8,381 nucleotides of DNA from CAYJAY01 sp964368445 (GCA_964368445.1 CAYJAY010000051.1:1-8381), one strand, 5' to 3'; counted from the stretch's first letter, positions 1-6,672 are shown. Numbers and translations: made by a program. Notes: generated from the letters alone by a model not told the origin.

Positions 1-116
1 AGGGGGTGACTCGAAAAAAATCCCCTACGCCCCCTGACAAAAACGATTGAAATCGATTAAGATTTTGTGAGAAATGATGAAACTTAATTTTTCAATAAGA
101 GTTTTTCAACAGTTTG
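1..116. other. left-edge flank, possible tail of a gene lying off the window
   Basis: This stretch has no complete gene. On the plus strand two frames are open from the edge and stop early, at TGA 35-37 and TGA 48-50. Either could be the last few codons of a gene entering from the left, and I cannot tell which. A run of Gs (1-6) can pair with Cs at 30-35 or at 22-25, but no T-run follows, so it is not a second terminator. The strong plus-strand terminator at 117-157 supports a plus-strand gene ending just here. Confidence 0.3.
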
Positions 117-157
117 AAAGGAGCAGAAACACGCAGTTTCTGCTCCTTTTTTGTTTT
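117..157 (+). terminator. strong Rho-independent terminator for a plus-strand gene off the left edge
   Basis: A perfect 14-bp stem (AAAGGAGCAGAAAC at 117-130, GTTTCTGCTCCTTT at 136-149) closes a 5-nt loop (131-135). It is followed on the plus strand by a T-rich run to about 157. Read on the minus strand the same stem is followed only by TTTC, so its U-tract serves plus-strand transcripts. It begins to be transcribed about 25 nt beyond the atpC stop, so as a bare stem it might also slow atp transcription or protect the atp mRNA 3' end. That second role is inference. Confidence 0.85.
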
Positions 158-173
158 TTGTGTGCTGTTTAAA

Positions 174-596
174 CTAGAACTTAACTCTTTTTGATTTTCC
201 GGCAACGCTTAACCTTGCCATTGCCTTTGAAAGCCTAAGTTCGGCTTGAAGATGTTCGCGCATACTTTGTTTGTGTAAAAGTATGTCCTCGTTGTGTTCC
301 AACTCGGCTTTTGCGCGCACGACATCGATGTCTTCGGGACGTTCGACCGTGTCGGCGAGTATCGTTACGGCGTCGGGAAGTATCTCGACTATGCCCTCAC
401 TCACCGCGGCGTATATCCATTCGCCGTTTTTGTCCTTAAACTTAAGCTCACCGGGTGACATCGCGGTTACCATAGGTTCATGGTTTGCCAAAATTCCGTG
501 GTAGCCGTCGATAGTCGGTATAATAAGGTTGTTTGTTTCGCCGTCAAAAAAAACTTTTCCGATGGCAATTATGTTTAAATTGAATTTTGTAACCAT
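174..596 (-). CDS. atpC: F1Fo ATP synthase epsilon subunit
   Basis: This is the epsilon subunit of the F1 central stalk (140 aa), which links gamma to the c-ring and can inhibit ATP hydrolysis. The N-terminal beta-sandwich (about 1-85) carries the usual signs: an SPGEL stretch near residue 50, then EGIVEI and VTILADTVERPEDID. The C-terminal two-helix domain begins with IDVVRA, which matches the I(L)DxxRA ATP-binding motif described for Bacillus-type epsilon, so ATP-sensed inhibition is plausible. The ATG at 594-596 is chosen because family homology begins there and it follows the atpD stop by one base. The frame stays open upstream to 692, but that extension lies inside atpD and does not look like epsilon. 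It is the last gene of the operon, with only a weak GAGAG-like ribosome site, so translational coupling to atpD is likely. Confidence 0.95.
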   Translation of the reverse strand: MVTKFNLNIIAIGKVFFDGETNNLIIPTIDGYHGILANHEPMVTAMSPGELKFKDKNGEWIYAAVSEGIVEILPDAVTILADTVERPEDIDVVRAKAELEHNEDILLHKQSMREHLQAELRLSKAMARLSVAGKSKRVKF

Positions 597-597
597 A

Positions 598-2001
598 CTA
601 ACTCTCTTGTTCGCTGTTTCGTGAACGTTCAATGACTTCTTCGATAGTTCCGGCATTGTAGAAGTTGACTTCGGGACAGTCGTCCACGTCACCGTTTAAG
701 ATAGCCCTAAACCCTTTAATTGTCTCTTTAAGCGGAACATATCTGCCCTTGTTGCCTGTGAAGTTTTCCGCGATGAAAAACGGTTGAGACAAGAAACGTT
801 GAACCTTTCTAGCGCGTATAACGGTTAACCGATCCTCTTCTTCCAGTTCTTCCATGCCAAGAATTGCGATGATGTCTTGAAGCTCTTTATAACGTTGGAG
901 AACCTCTTGGACGTCGCGTGCACAGCGATAGTGCTCCTCTCCAACTATCGAGGGTTCGAGAATCCTTGAATTTGACTCAAGTGGATCAACCGCGGGATAG
1001 ATACCCTGTTCAACTATCTTTCGAGAAAGAACCGTCATGGCGTCGAGATGAGCAAACGTCGTCGCGGGCGCCGGGTCGGTCATGTCGTCCGCCGGAACAT
1101 AGATAGCTTGAACAGACGTTATCGAACCATATTTAGTTGAGGTTATGCGTTCTTGCAACATGCCGACTTCGGTCGCAAGGGTTGGTTGATATCCAACCGC
1201 CGAGGGAATTCTTCCGAGCAAAGCGGAAACCTCGCTTCCGGCTTGGACATATCGAAAGATGTTATCGATAAACAAAAGAACGTTTTGACGTTCGACGTCG
1301 CGGAAATATTCCGCCATTGTAAGTCCGGTTAGCGCCACACGCATTCTTGCACCGGGGGGTTCGTTCATCTGTCCAAAAACAAGCGCTGTTTTGTCGATAA
1401 CCCCCGATTCAATCATCTCGTTCCAAAGTTCGTTGCCCTCGCGTGTACGCTCTCCGACACCGGTAAAGATTGAAAATCCGCCGTGTTCCGTCGCTACGTT
1501 ACGAATTAGTTCTTGTATTAAAACGGTTTTTCCAACACCCGCGCCACCAAAAAGACCGATTTTTCCGCCTTTTGCATATGGTGCGAGAAGGTCGATAACC
1601 TTAATTCCTGTTTCAAGTATCTCGACAACGGGGCTTTGATCTTCAAAACTTGGAGCTTTGTGATGTATACCCCAACGTTGTTCAGACACAACGGGTTGCT
1701 TGCCGTCGATTGGGTTTCCGAATACGTTGAACATTCTCCCCAAAACGCTACGTCCTACGGGCACAGAGATAGGCTCACCCGACGCTTTGACATCCATGCC
1801 ACGGTGGAGACCGTCGCTTGAATTTAGCATTATACAACGAACTACGCCGCCGCCGATGTGGCTCGCAACTTCCATAATTCGTGTTTCGCCTTGGCAATAT
1901 ACCGAAAGCGCTTCGTGGATTTTTGGGAGGGTTTGAACATCGAACTCGACATCTACAACCGATCCCATTACCTGATATATTTTTCCGTTGTTTTCAATCA
2001 T
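598..2001 (-). CDS. atpD: F1Fo ATP synthase beta subunit (catalytic)
   Basis: This is the catalytic beta subunit of F1 (467 aa, normal length). It binds ADP and phosphate and makes ATP at the alpha/beta interface. Visible motifs in order: Walker A GGAGVGKT (152-159), the catalytic glutamate in GVGERTREGN (E184), Walker B VLLFID ending at D246, the FIDNIF and AGSEVSALLGR stretch, the YVPADDMTDPAPATTFAHLD stretch, and the family signature PAVDPLESNS (336-345). The DELSEED loop that contacts gamma reads EELEEED (384-390), more acidic than the usual form. The ATG directly abuts the atpG stop with no gap, and AAGGAG inside the end of atpG lies about 11 nt upstream, so the two genes are probably translationally coupled. 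All key catalytic residues I looked for are present. Confidence 0.98.
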   Translation of the reverse strand: MIENNGKIYQVMGSVVDVEFDVQTLPKIHEALSVYCQGETRIMEVASHIGGGVVRCIMLNSSDGLHRGMDVKASGEPISVPVGRSVLGRMFNVFGNPIDGKQPVVSEQRWGIHHKAPSFEDQSPVVEILETGIKVIDLLAPYAKGGKIGLFGGAGVGKTVLIQELIRNVATEHGGFSIFTGVGERTREGNELWNEMIESGVIDKTALVFGQMNEPPGARMRVALTGLTMAEYFRDVERQNVLLFIDNIFRYVQAGSEVSALLGRIPSAVGYQPTLATEVGMLQERITSTKYGSITSVQAIYVPADDMTDPAPATTFAHLDAMTVLSRKIVEQGIYPAVDPLESNSRILEPSIVGEEHYRCARDVQEVLQRYKELQDIIAILGMEELEEEDRLTVIRARKVQRFLSQPFFIAENFTGNKGRYVPLKETIKGFRAILNGDVDDCPEVNFYNAGTIEEVIERSRNSEQES

Positions 2002-2886
2002 CTAAAGTTTTTCTCCTTCGTTAAGGCTCATCGTTCCGCCGACTATCTCGCTTATTTGTTGGGTAATAGAAGCTTGCCGCGCTCGATTTCTCTCAAGCGA
2101 AAGTTCGGACAGAAGTTCCTTTGCGTTGTCTGTTGCTGTGTTCATCGACGTCATGCGCGCGTGTTGTTCGCTCATTAATGACTCGACAAAACAACCATAT
2201 ATAATTCCCCGTACATAGTCGGGAATTATGTGGTCGAGAACCGCTTCTGCGGACGGAAAAAATGTGTTGTGCGTTTGATATTTGCTTTCGTTAGCACGTT
2301 CGGAAATTTTGTGTTTTTCAAGCGGCAAGAGTTTAACCATGCGCGGTTCCGACTTAAACGGTGATACCATGTCGGTGTACACAACATATATATCGTCTAA
2401 AAATTTTCTTCTGAAAAGATCAAGAAGAGTTTCCGCAACATGTTTTGCCCTTTTTGTCGTTGGTTTTTGCCCAACATACAAAAATTCGGCGTCAACCGTA
2501 ATATTTTTTTTGTTGAACGCTTTTCTTCCCATCAACCCAACTAAAAATATAGTCGTGTCCTCGTCGCCGACACGCCCCTCGACAAAGTCGATAACGTTGT
2601 GGTTATACGCTCCGCAAAGACCTTTGTCACCCATAATGACAAGATAACCGCTTTTTCTGTGTTTGATATGCGGACGATCGTCAAAGTATATATGGTCGAA
2701 GTCGTCGGTGTGTTCGATTATTCTTGCAAGAGTTTTTTGAAGCGCGTTAAAATATGGCACCGTTTGGTCAAGCATTTTTTTTGTCTTTTTAATTTTGGAC
2801 GAGGCGATAAGGTGCATTGCGCTTGTTATCTTCATCGTGTCGTTAATCGACTTTATATGCTCTTGAATTTCACTTATGTTAGACAT
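2002..2886 (-). CDS. atpG: F1Fo ATP synthase gamma subunit
   Basis: This is the rotating central shaft of F1 (294 aa). Its N- and C-terminal helices form the coiled coil inside the alpha3beta3 ring. The N-terminal helix is typical (MKITSAMHLIASSKIKK, 18-34), the Rossmann-like middle domain has GDKGLCGAYN (86-95), and the C-terminal helix carries SLMSEQHARMTSMNTATDNA (236-255). The C-terminal signature, normally ITxE..E...GA, reads ITQQISEIVGGTMS (274-287), so the conserved glutamate is Q277 and the alanine is T285. The ATG has a good AAAGGA site 6-7 nt upstream that overlaps the stop of the delta-alpha gene, 10 nt away. It sits between alpha and beta as in standard atp operons. Confidence 0.96.
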   Translation of the reverse strand: MSNISEIQEHIKSINDTMKITSAMHLIASSKIKKTKKMLDQTVPYFNALQKTLARIIEHTDDFDHIYFDDRPHIKHRKSGYLVIMGDKGLCGAYNHNVIDFVEGRVGDEDTTIFLVGLMGRKAFNKKNITVDAEFLYVGQKPTTKRAKHVAETLLDLFRRKFLDDIYVVYTDMVSPFKSEPRMVKLLPLEKHKISERANESKYQTHNTFFPSAEAVLDHIIPDYVRGIIYGCFVESLMSEQHARMTSMNTATDNAKELLSELSLERNRARQASITQQISEIVGGTMSLNEGEKL

Positions 2887-2896
2887 AAACTATCCT

Positions 2897-4924
2897 TTAT
2901 TTTGAGTTGTCCAAAAAGACGACTTTATACTTTTCAAGCATAAGAACTATGTCGTGTTTAAGCTCGTCGGTCATAACCTTTTGGTTGTCAATAGCTTTTA
3001 AAATATCAATGTAGTTTGTCTCGGTATACTCGAAAAGTCCCTCGAAAAATGTTGAAATCTTTTTGTCGTCAACATCCAAAAGATATTTTTCGTTTGCACA
3101 TATAAGCATTAAAACCTGTTTATGGAGGTTAAGTGGCGAGTTTAACGGTTGTTTTAATATTTCAATTAATTTTCGTCCGTTTGCAAGCGTTTCTCTTGTT
3201 GCTTTGTCAACGTCCGCGCCAAACTGTGCGAAGATTTCAAGTTCGCGGAACTGGGCAAGGTTTATTCTAAGGTTGCCCGAGACTTTTTTCATAACCTTTG
3301 TTTGAGCCGCGCCGCCGACACGCGAAACCGAAAGGCCAACATTAACCGCCGGACGAACGCCGGAATAGAAAAGGTCGCCTTCGAGACAGATCTGCCCGTC
3401 GGTAATCGAGATTACGTTGGTTGGGATATATGCCGAGATGTCGCCGGCTAGCGTTTCAATAATCGGCAAAGCGGTCATTGAACCGCCACCAAGACTATCT
3501 GAAAGCCTTGCTGCCCTTTCGAGCAAACGCGAATGGAGATAGAAAACGTCTCCGGGGTATGCTTCGCGTCCGGGAGGACGTTTTAAAAGAAGCGATATCG
3601 CACGGTATGCAACCGCGTGTTTTGAAAGGTCGTCATAAACAACTAAAACGTCTTTGCCTTGATACATGAAATGTTCCGCAATTGCCGCGCCGCTGTATGG
3701 AGCGATATATTGGAGGGGAGCCGCTTCACTCGCTGTGGAGGAAACCACAACTGTGTAATCAAGCGCGCCGTTTCGCTCAAGCGTTCCGACGAGTTGCGCC
3801 ACCGTCGAAGCTTTTTGTCCGATGGCGACATATACACATATCATGTTTTTGCCTTTTTGGTTTAATATCGTATCGACCGCAATAGAGGTTTTGCCGATTC
3901 CGCGGTCACCGATTATAAGTTCTCTTTGTCCGCGACCGATAGGAAACATCGAGTCGATAGCCAAAATTCCCGTTTGGAGCGGAGTGTCTATCGGCATACG
4001 GTCGATAACGGAGGGAGCAGCATATTCTATTGGGCGATATTCACCGTCCGAGAGAGGGCCTTTTCCGTCTATTGGTTCGCCAAGAGAGTTGACAACACGC
4101 CCCAAAATATCGTCCGGAACCATAATGCCGGCTGTTCTTTTGGTTCTTGTTGCCTTTGAGCCTTCGGCAATTTTGTCGTCAAGCGAAAAAAGAACACAAC
4201 CGCAAAGGCTGTCGGACACGATGTTTTGAACCATTCCTTTTGTGCCGTCTTCAAATATTAATATTTCGCCGTATTCGACGTTGTCAATTCCGTATACCAT
4301 CGCGATACCGTCTGCGACCGAAGTTACGCGTCCCACTTCGTTTATCGTCATGAAAGAGTTGAAGTTTGCTATCTCTTCCTTAAGTATCGAGATGATGTTT
4401 TCCGGGTTTGATATAGTCCGCCTGTTTCCGCGGAGCTTGTTTTTAAGCTCGGTAACAGCGCCAAGAACGCTTCGGTCATAGACCTTGTCCCCGACTTTTA
4501 GTATGCAACCGCCCACAATACTTTTGTCCTCAACAAGTGTAAGATCGATGTTGTCGACCTTAAAATCGTTGTGGATTAGCGCTTTAACAGATTCGATTTG
4601 CTCGCTGTCCGGCCTTGTCGCATATGTTAGCGTGGCTTCAACACAATCGCTGTTAATACGTGTGATTTTATGGTATTGGTTAAAGATTTCAATGATATCT
4701 TTAACGGCGTTTTTCTCGCAAAGGTCACACACGAACTTTGCCATATTACCGTCAAAAAGTCTTTCGATAGAGGCTTTCTTTTCGGTTGGGCGAACGGTTG
4801 GATTACACAAAAACTCCATGATTTCAGGGTTTTTGTCAAACACCATTCTGCACGCAATAATCTCTTGTTCCGATACGTTGATTTTGCCGAGTTTTTTTGC
4901 AAATTCTAATACAAGCTCTGTCAT
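2897..4924 (-). CDS. atpHA: fused F1Fo ATP synthase delta-alpha subunit
   Basis: One 675-codon frame encodes delta (about 1-165) followed by alpha (about 171-675). The delta part has the helical N-domain with NP..RPTEKK (41-50) and ends with the typical IVGGCILKVGDKVYDRSV (136-153). It lacks roughly ten residues at its N-terminus (the usual ..RYAKALF start). The alpha part starts at the family N-terminal helix (SNPENIISILKEEI, 172-185). It then has a P-loop GDRGIGKT (339-346), Walker B VLVVYDD (426-432), the KRPPGREAYPGDVFYLHSRL stretch, the signature PAVNVGLSVS (525-534) and the arginine finger R535. Only about 6 residues separate the two domains, and there is no stop or standard start at the junction. 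The start is fixed by an ATGA overlap with atpF. Delta normally occurs once and alpha three times in F1, so processing or internal initiation may be needed. The domain calls are very secure; how the fusion works is unknown. Confidence 0.96.
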   Translation of the reverse strand: MTELVLEFAKKLGKINVSEQEIIACRMVFDKNPEIMEFLCNPTVRPTEKKASIERLFDGNMAKFVCDLCEKNAVKDIIEIFNQYHKITRINSDCVEATLTYATRPDSEQIESVKALIHNDFKVDNIDLTLVEDKSIVGGCILKVGDKVYDRSVLGAVTELKNKLRGNRRTISNPENIISILKEEIANFNSFMTINEVGRVTSVADGIAMVYGIDNVEYGEILIFEDGTKGMVQNIVSDSLCGCVLFSLDDKIAEGSKATRTKRTAGIMVPDDILGRVVNSLGEPIDGKGPLSDGEYRPIEYAAPSVIDRMPIDTPLQTGILAIDSMFPIGRGQRELIIGDRGIGKTSIAVDTILNQKGKNMICVYVAIGQKASTVAQLVGTLERNGALDYTVVVSSTASEAAPLQYIAPYSGAAIAEHFMYQGKDVLVVYDDLSKHAVAYRAISLLLKRPPGREAYPGDVFYLHSRLLERAARLSDSLGGGSMTALPIIETLAGDISAYIPTNVISITDGQICLEGDLFYSGVRPAVNVGLSVSRVGGAAQTKVMKKVSGNLRINLAQFRELEIFAQFGADVDKATRETLANGRKLIEILKQPLNSPLNLHKQVLMLICANEKYLLDVDDKKISTFFEGLFEYTETNYIDILKAIDNQKVMTDELKHDIVLMLEKYKVVFLDNSK

Positions 4925-5409
4925 CTCGCGCTACCTGCCTCTTTTAGAAGGTCGTCTATCATTTTTTTGCTTGCGCTGTCGTCTATCTGTTGACCAGAAA
5001 CTTTGAGAACCGCGTCAAGCACCAGGTCGGCGAGTTGATTTTGTGACTTAGTCGCCGCTTTTTCAGCTTGCATAGCAATAGCTTTGTGACTGTCTTTGAC
5101 AATTTTGTCTGCCTCTGTTTTTGCCGCCACAACTATTCTTTCATATTCTTCTTGAGCTTTTTGACGAGCTTCGCGAATTATCTCGAAACTTTCGCCTTCG
5201 GCTTGTTTGAGTTTTTGTTCGTATTCCGATTTCATCTTTTCGGCGTCCGCAATCTTTTGTTCGGCGGTCTCAAACTGAGAGTCGATAGCCTCTTTGCGTT
5301 TCGCCATTATGCCGCGAATGGGTTTAAATAAAAACATTCTCATCAAGATATACAAGATTAAAATGTTAATCGGAATTCCTATCATGTGCCAATCTATATT
5401 TAAAAACAT
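4921..5409 (-). CDS. atpF: F1Fo ATP synthase b subunit
   Basis: This is the peripheral-stalk b subunit (162 aa), which anchors in the membrane and holds F1 still through delta. A single N-terminal membrane segment (about 8-28) is followed by the conserved LFKPIRGIMAKR turn (27-38). A long, highly charged coiled-coil helix then runs from about 39 to 135. The C-terminus (QLADLVLDAVLKVSGQQIDD) is the part expected to bind delta. The ATG at 5407-5409 has a GAGG site about 5 nt upstream. The stop overlaps the delta-alpha start by 4 nt (ATGA), which indicates translational coupling. There is a single b gene and no b' copy, so a b homodimer is expected. Confidence 0.96.
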   Translation of the reverse strand: MFLNIDWHMIGIPINILILYILMRMFLFKPIRGIMAKRKEAIDSQFETAEQKIADAEKMKSEYEQKLKQAEGESFEIIREARQKAQEEYERIVVAAKTEADKIVKDSHKAIAMQAEKAATKSQNQLADLVLDAVLKVSGQQIDDSASKKMIDDLLKEAGSAR

Positions 5410-5434
5410 CTTTCCCTCTGTTTCTCCTTAATCT

Positions 5435-5647
5435 TTAAAGGAAGAAAATTATTAGAACCGCGACAACAAATCCGTAGATTGCGATAGCTTCTGCCAACGC
5501 ACACCCAAGTAAAAGGGTCGAGTTAATCTTGTTTGCCGCTTCAGGTTGCCTTGCAATTGCGTCTACCGCCTTGCCCGTTGCAATACCAATTCCGACGCCT
5601 GCGCCTAATCCCGCTAATATAGCGATGCCTGCTCCTATTGCTACCAT
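5435..5647 (-). CDS. atpE: F1Fo ATP synthase c subunit (proton-type)
   Basis: This is the membrane rotor (c-ring) subunit, 70 aa, a short version of a family that usually runs 70-90. Two membrane helices (about 3-30 and 44-68) flank the conserved polar loop ARQPEA (32-37). The ion-carrying acid is E53 in ALAEAIAIY. The positions that hold Gln and Ser in sodium-type rings (Ilyobacter Q32 and S66) are I20 and A54 here, which argues for proton coupling. The ATG is well supported by AAGGAG 10 nt upstream, the clearest ribosome site in the operon, in keeping with the need for many c copies. Glycine-rich GLGAGVGIGIATG (13-25) fits tight helix packing in the ring. Confidence 0.97.
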   Translation of the reverse strand: MVAIGAGIAILAGLGAGVGIGIATGKAVDAIARQPEAANKINSTLLLGCALAEAIAIYGFVVAVLIIFFL

Positions 5648-5657
5648 TTTAAAAAAT

Positions 5658-5663
5658 CTCCTT
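5658..5663 (-). promoter_or_regulatory. strong ribosome binding site of atpE
   Basis: AAGGAG on the minus strand lies 10 nt before the atpE ATG and fixes the short 70-residue start. It is a better match than the sites ahead of atpB, atpF and atpC, which fits the higher copy number of c in the complex. Confidence 0.75.
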
Positions 5664-5671
5664 AAAAATTA

Positions 5672-6364
5672 TTAATGTTGTTCTGTTGCTTCTTTTATAT
5701 AAAGCGAAGTTAAAAATATAAATAGATACGCTTGAAGCGTTCCGTCGAAAAGTTCAAAGTAGATACTGAATATGGCGGGGACACCAACCGGTATTAGTAT
5801 CCTTATTATCTCCATAATTAGAAATGCGCCAAAAATATTTCCGAAAAGACGCATACAAAGCGACAACGGTTTAATCAATATCTCTAAAACGTTGAGCGGA
5901 GCTATAATTTTAATAGGCTCGCCGAATGATTTGAGATATTTCCCGGGACCTTTTGCTTTGATTCCGGCATATTGGATAAGAATAATGCTCATAATTGCAA
6001 GCGCCGCAGTAACGTTGAGATCCCTTGTCGGAGGACTTTTGCCAATAAGCCCAACAAACACGTTTGAAAAAATTAGATATGTTCCAACCGTCAGGATATA
6101 ATCGACATACTGTTTGCCGTGTTCACCCAAAGTATTTTCAAACATCTTTGTCGGAAACTCGACGAGAGCCTCGATATAAAGTTGAAAATTAGACGGACGA
6201 ACCGCGAGTTTTCTTGTCGCCAAAAAACAAAGCACACCTACAACAACGACTATCACAGAGGTGTAGAACGTTGATTGCGGAATGTCTATTCCCCCGAAGA
6301 GTGGGATGGTAAATGCGGTTTTAAGTTCCAACACGTGGTTAAGTTCTTCAATAAAATGTTCCAA
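5672..6364 (-). CDS. atpB: F1Fo ATP synthase a subunit
   Basis: This is the membrane stator a subunit (230 aa), which provides the two ion half-channels beside the c-ring. Several hydrophobic helices are seen, starting with about 35-50. The essential arginine is R172 in LSLCMRLFGNIFG, the counterpart of E. coli R210. The C-terminal helix FDGTLQAYLFIFLTSLYI (207-224) carries the conserved Gln (Q211). The residue after NIFG is A rather than the commonly seen acidic/glycine pattern. The start is TTG at 6362-6364: an in-frame TAA lies two codons upstream and no ATG occurs early in the frame. The ribosome site is weak (AAGG about 12 nt upstream). It is the first gene of the operon, and no atpI-like gene precedes it. 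Confidence 0.95.
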   Translation of the reverse strand: MEHFIEELNHVLELKTAFTIPLFGGIDIPQSTFYTSVIVVVVGVLCFLATRKLAVRPSNFQLYIEALVEFPTKMFENTLGEHGKQYVDYILTVGTYLIFSNVFVGLIGKSPPTRDLNVTAALAIMSIILIQYAGIKAKGPGKYLKSFGEPIKIIAPLNVLEILIKPLSLCMRLFGNIFGAFLIMEIIRILIPVGVPAIFSIYFELFDGTLQAYLFIFLTSLYIKEATEQH

Positions 6365-6384
6365 TAATTATCACAGCCTTTTTT

Positions 6385-6402
6385 AGACGAAATAATTCGT
6401 CT
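6385..6402 (-). promoter_or_regulatory. 5' leader hairpin of the atp operon mRNA
   Basis: A perfect 7-bp stem (AGACGAA and TTCGTCT) with a 4-nt loop, followed on the minus strand by AAAAAAGG. It sits about 10 nt inside the predicted transcript start and about 20 nt before the atpB TTG. No U-run follows, so it is not an attenuator. A role in 5'-end mRNA stability or in setting atpB translation is inference. Confidence 0.45.
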
Positions 6403-6418
6403 TTAATCTACATTCGTG

Positions 6419-6447
6419 AGTTTATCACTTTTTTTTATGCTCGTCAA
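6419..6447 (-). promoter_or_regulatory. sigma-A-type promoter of the atp operon
   Basis: On the minus strand TTGACG (6442-6447) and TAAACT (6419-6424) are separated by exactly 17 bp. The -10 is preceded by TGA, giving an extended -10 (TGn). An 8-base A-tract fills the spacer. The predicted start is near 6412, leaving a leader of about 50 nt before atpB. No other candidate of this quality was seen upstream of atpB. Confidence 0.7.
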
Positions 6448-6452
6448 CACAT

Positions 6453-6467
6453 TTAAACACCGTTTAA
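6453..6467. promoter_or_regulatory. dyad just upstream of the atp -35 box (possible operator)
   Basis: TTAAAC-ACC-GTTTAA is a perfect 6-bp dyad ending 5 bp upstream of the atp -35 element, where an activator or repressor could sit. A related half (CGGTGTGTTAA) occurs in the opposite orientation at 6500-6510. The region is AT-rich, so chance is a real possibility and no regulator is identified. Confidence 0.25.
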
Positions 6468-6672
6468 TAAGTATTAATAAATAAACTTATTTTTATATAC
6501 GGTGTGTTAATATTTTTTGTTTAGTTTACACATATTTAATCAAAATAAACGTTGTGGAAAAAATTGTTTGGGCTGTATGACAGTAGAGTTATCCTTGATA
6601 ATTAATTGTTTAAAACGCGAGATAATATTTTTGTGGTCTGTCGCATATATTTTATTAATTCAAGTTTATCAG

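Noticed and set aside
597..692. N-terminal extension of atpC by 32 codons into atpD
   Set aside because: The extra residues do not look like epsilon, lie wholly inside atpD, and the ATG at 594-596 follows the atpD stop and matches the family start.
3822..4229. Plus-strand frame of 135 codons opposite the alpha domain
   Set aside because: It is antisense to a highly conserved region, so codon constraint on alpha explains the open frame. No domain or ribosome site is seen.
5435..5647. Sodium-dependent ATP synthase
   Set aside because: The c subunit lacks the Gln and Ser/Thr sodium ligands, having I20, A54 and I55 around the conserved glutamate.
6595..6626. TTGATA ... GATAAT as a promoter for the S1-like gene
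   Set aside because: The spacer is 20 bp, too long for a standard sigma-A promoter, and there is no extended -10.
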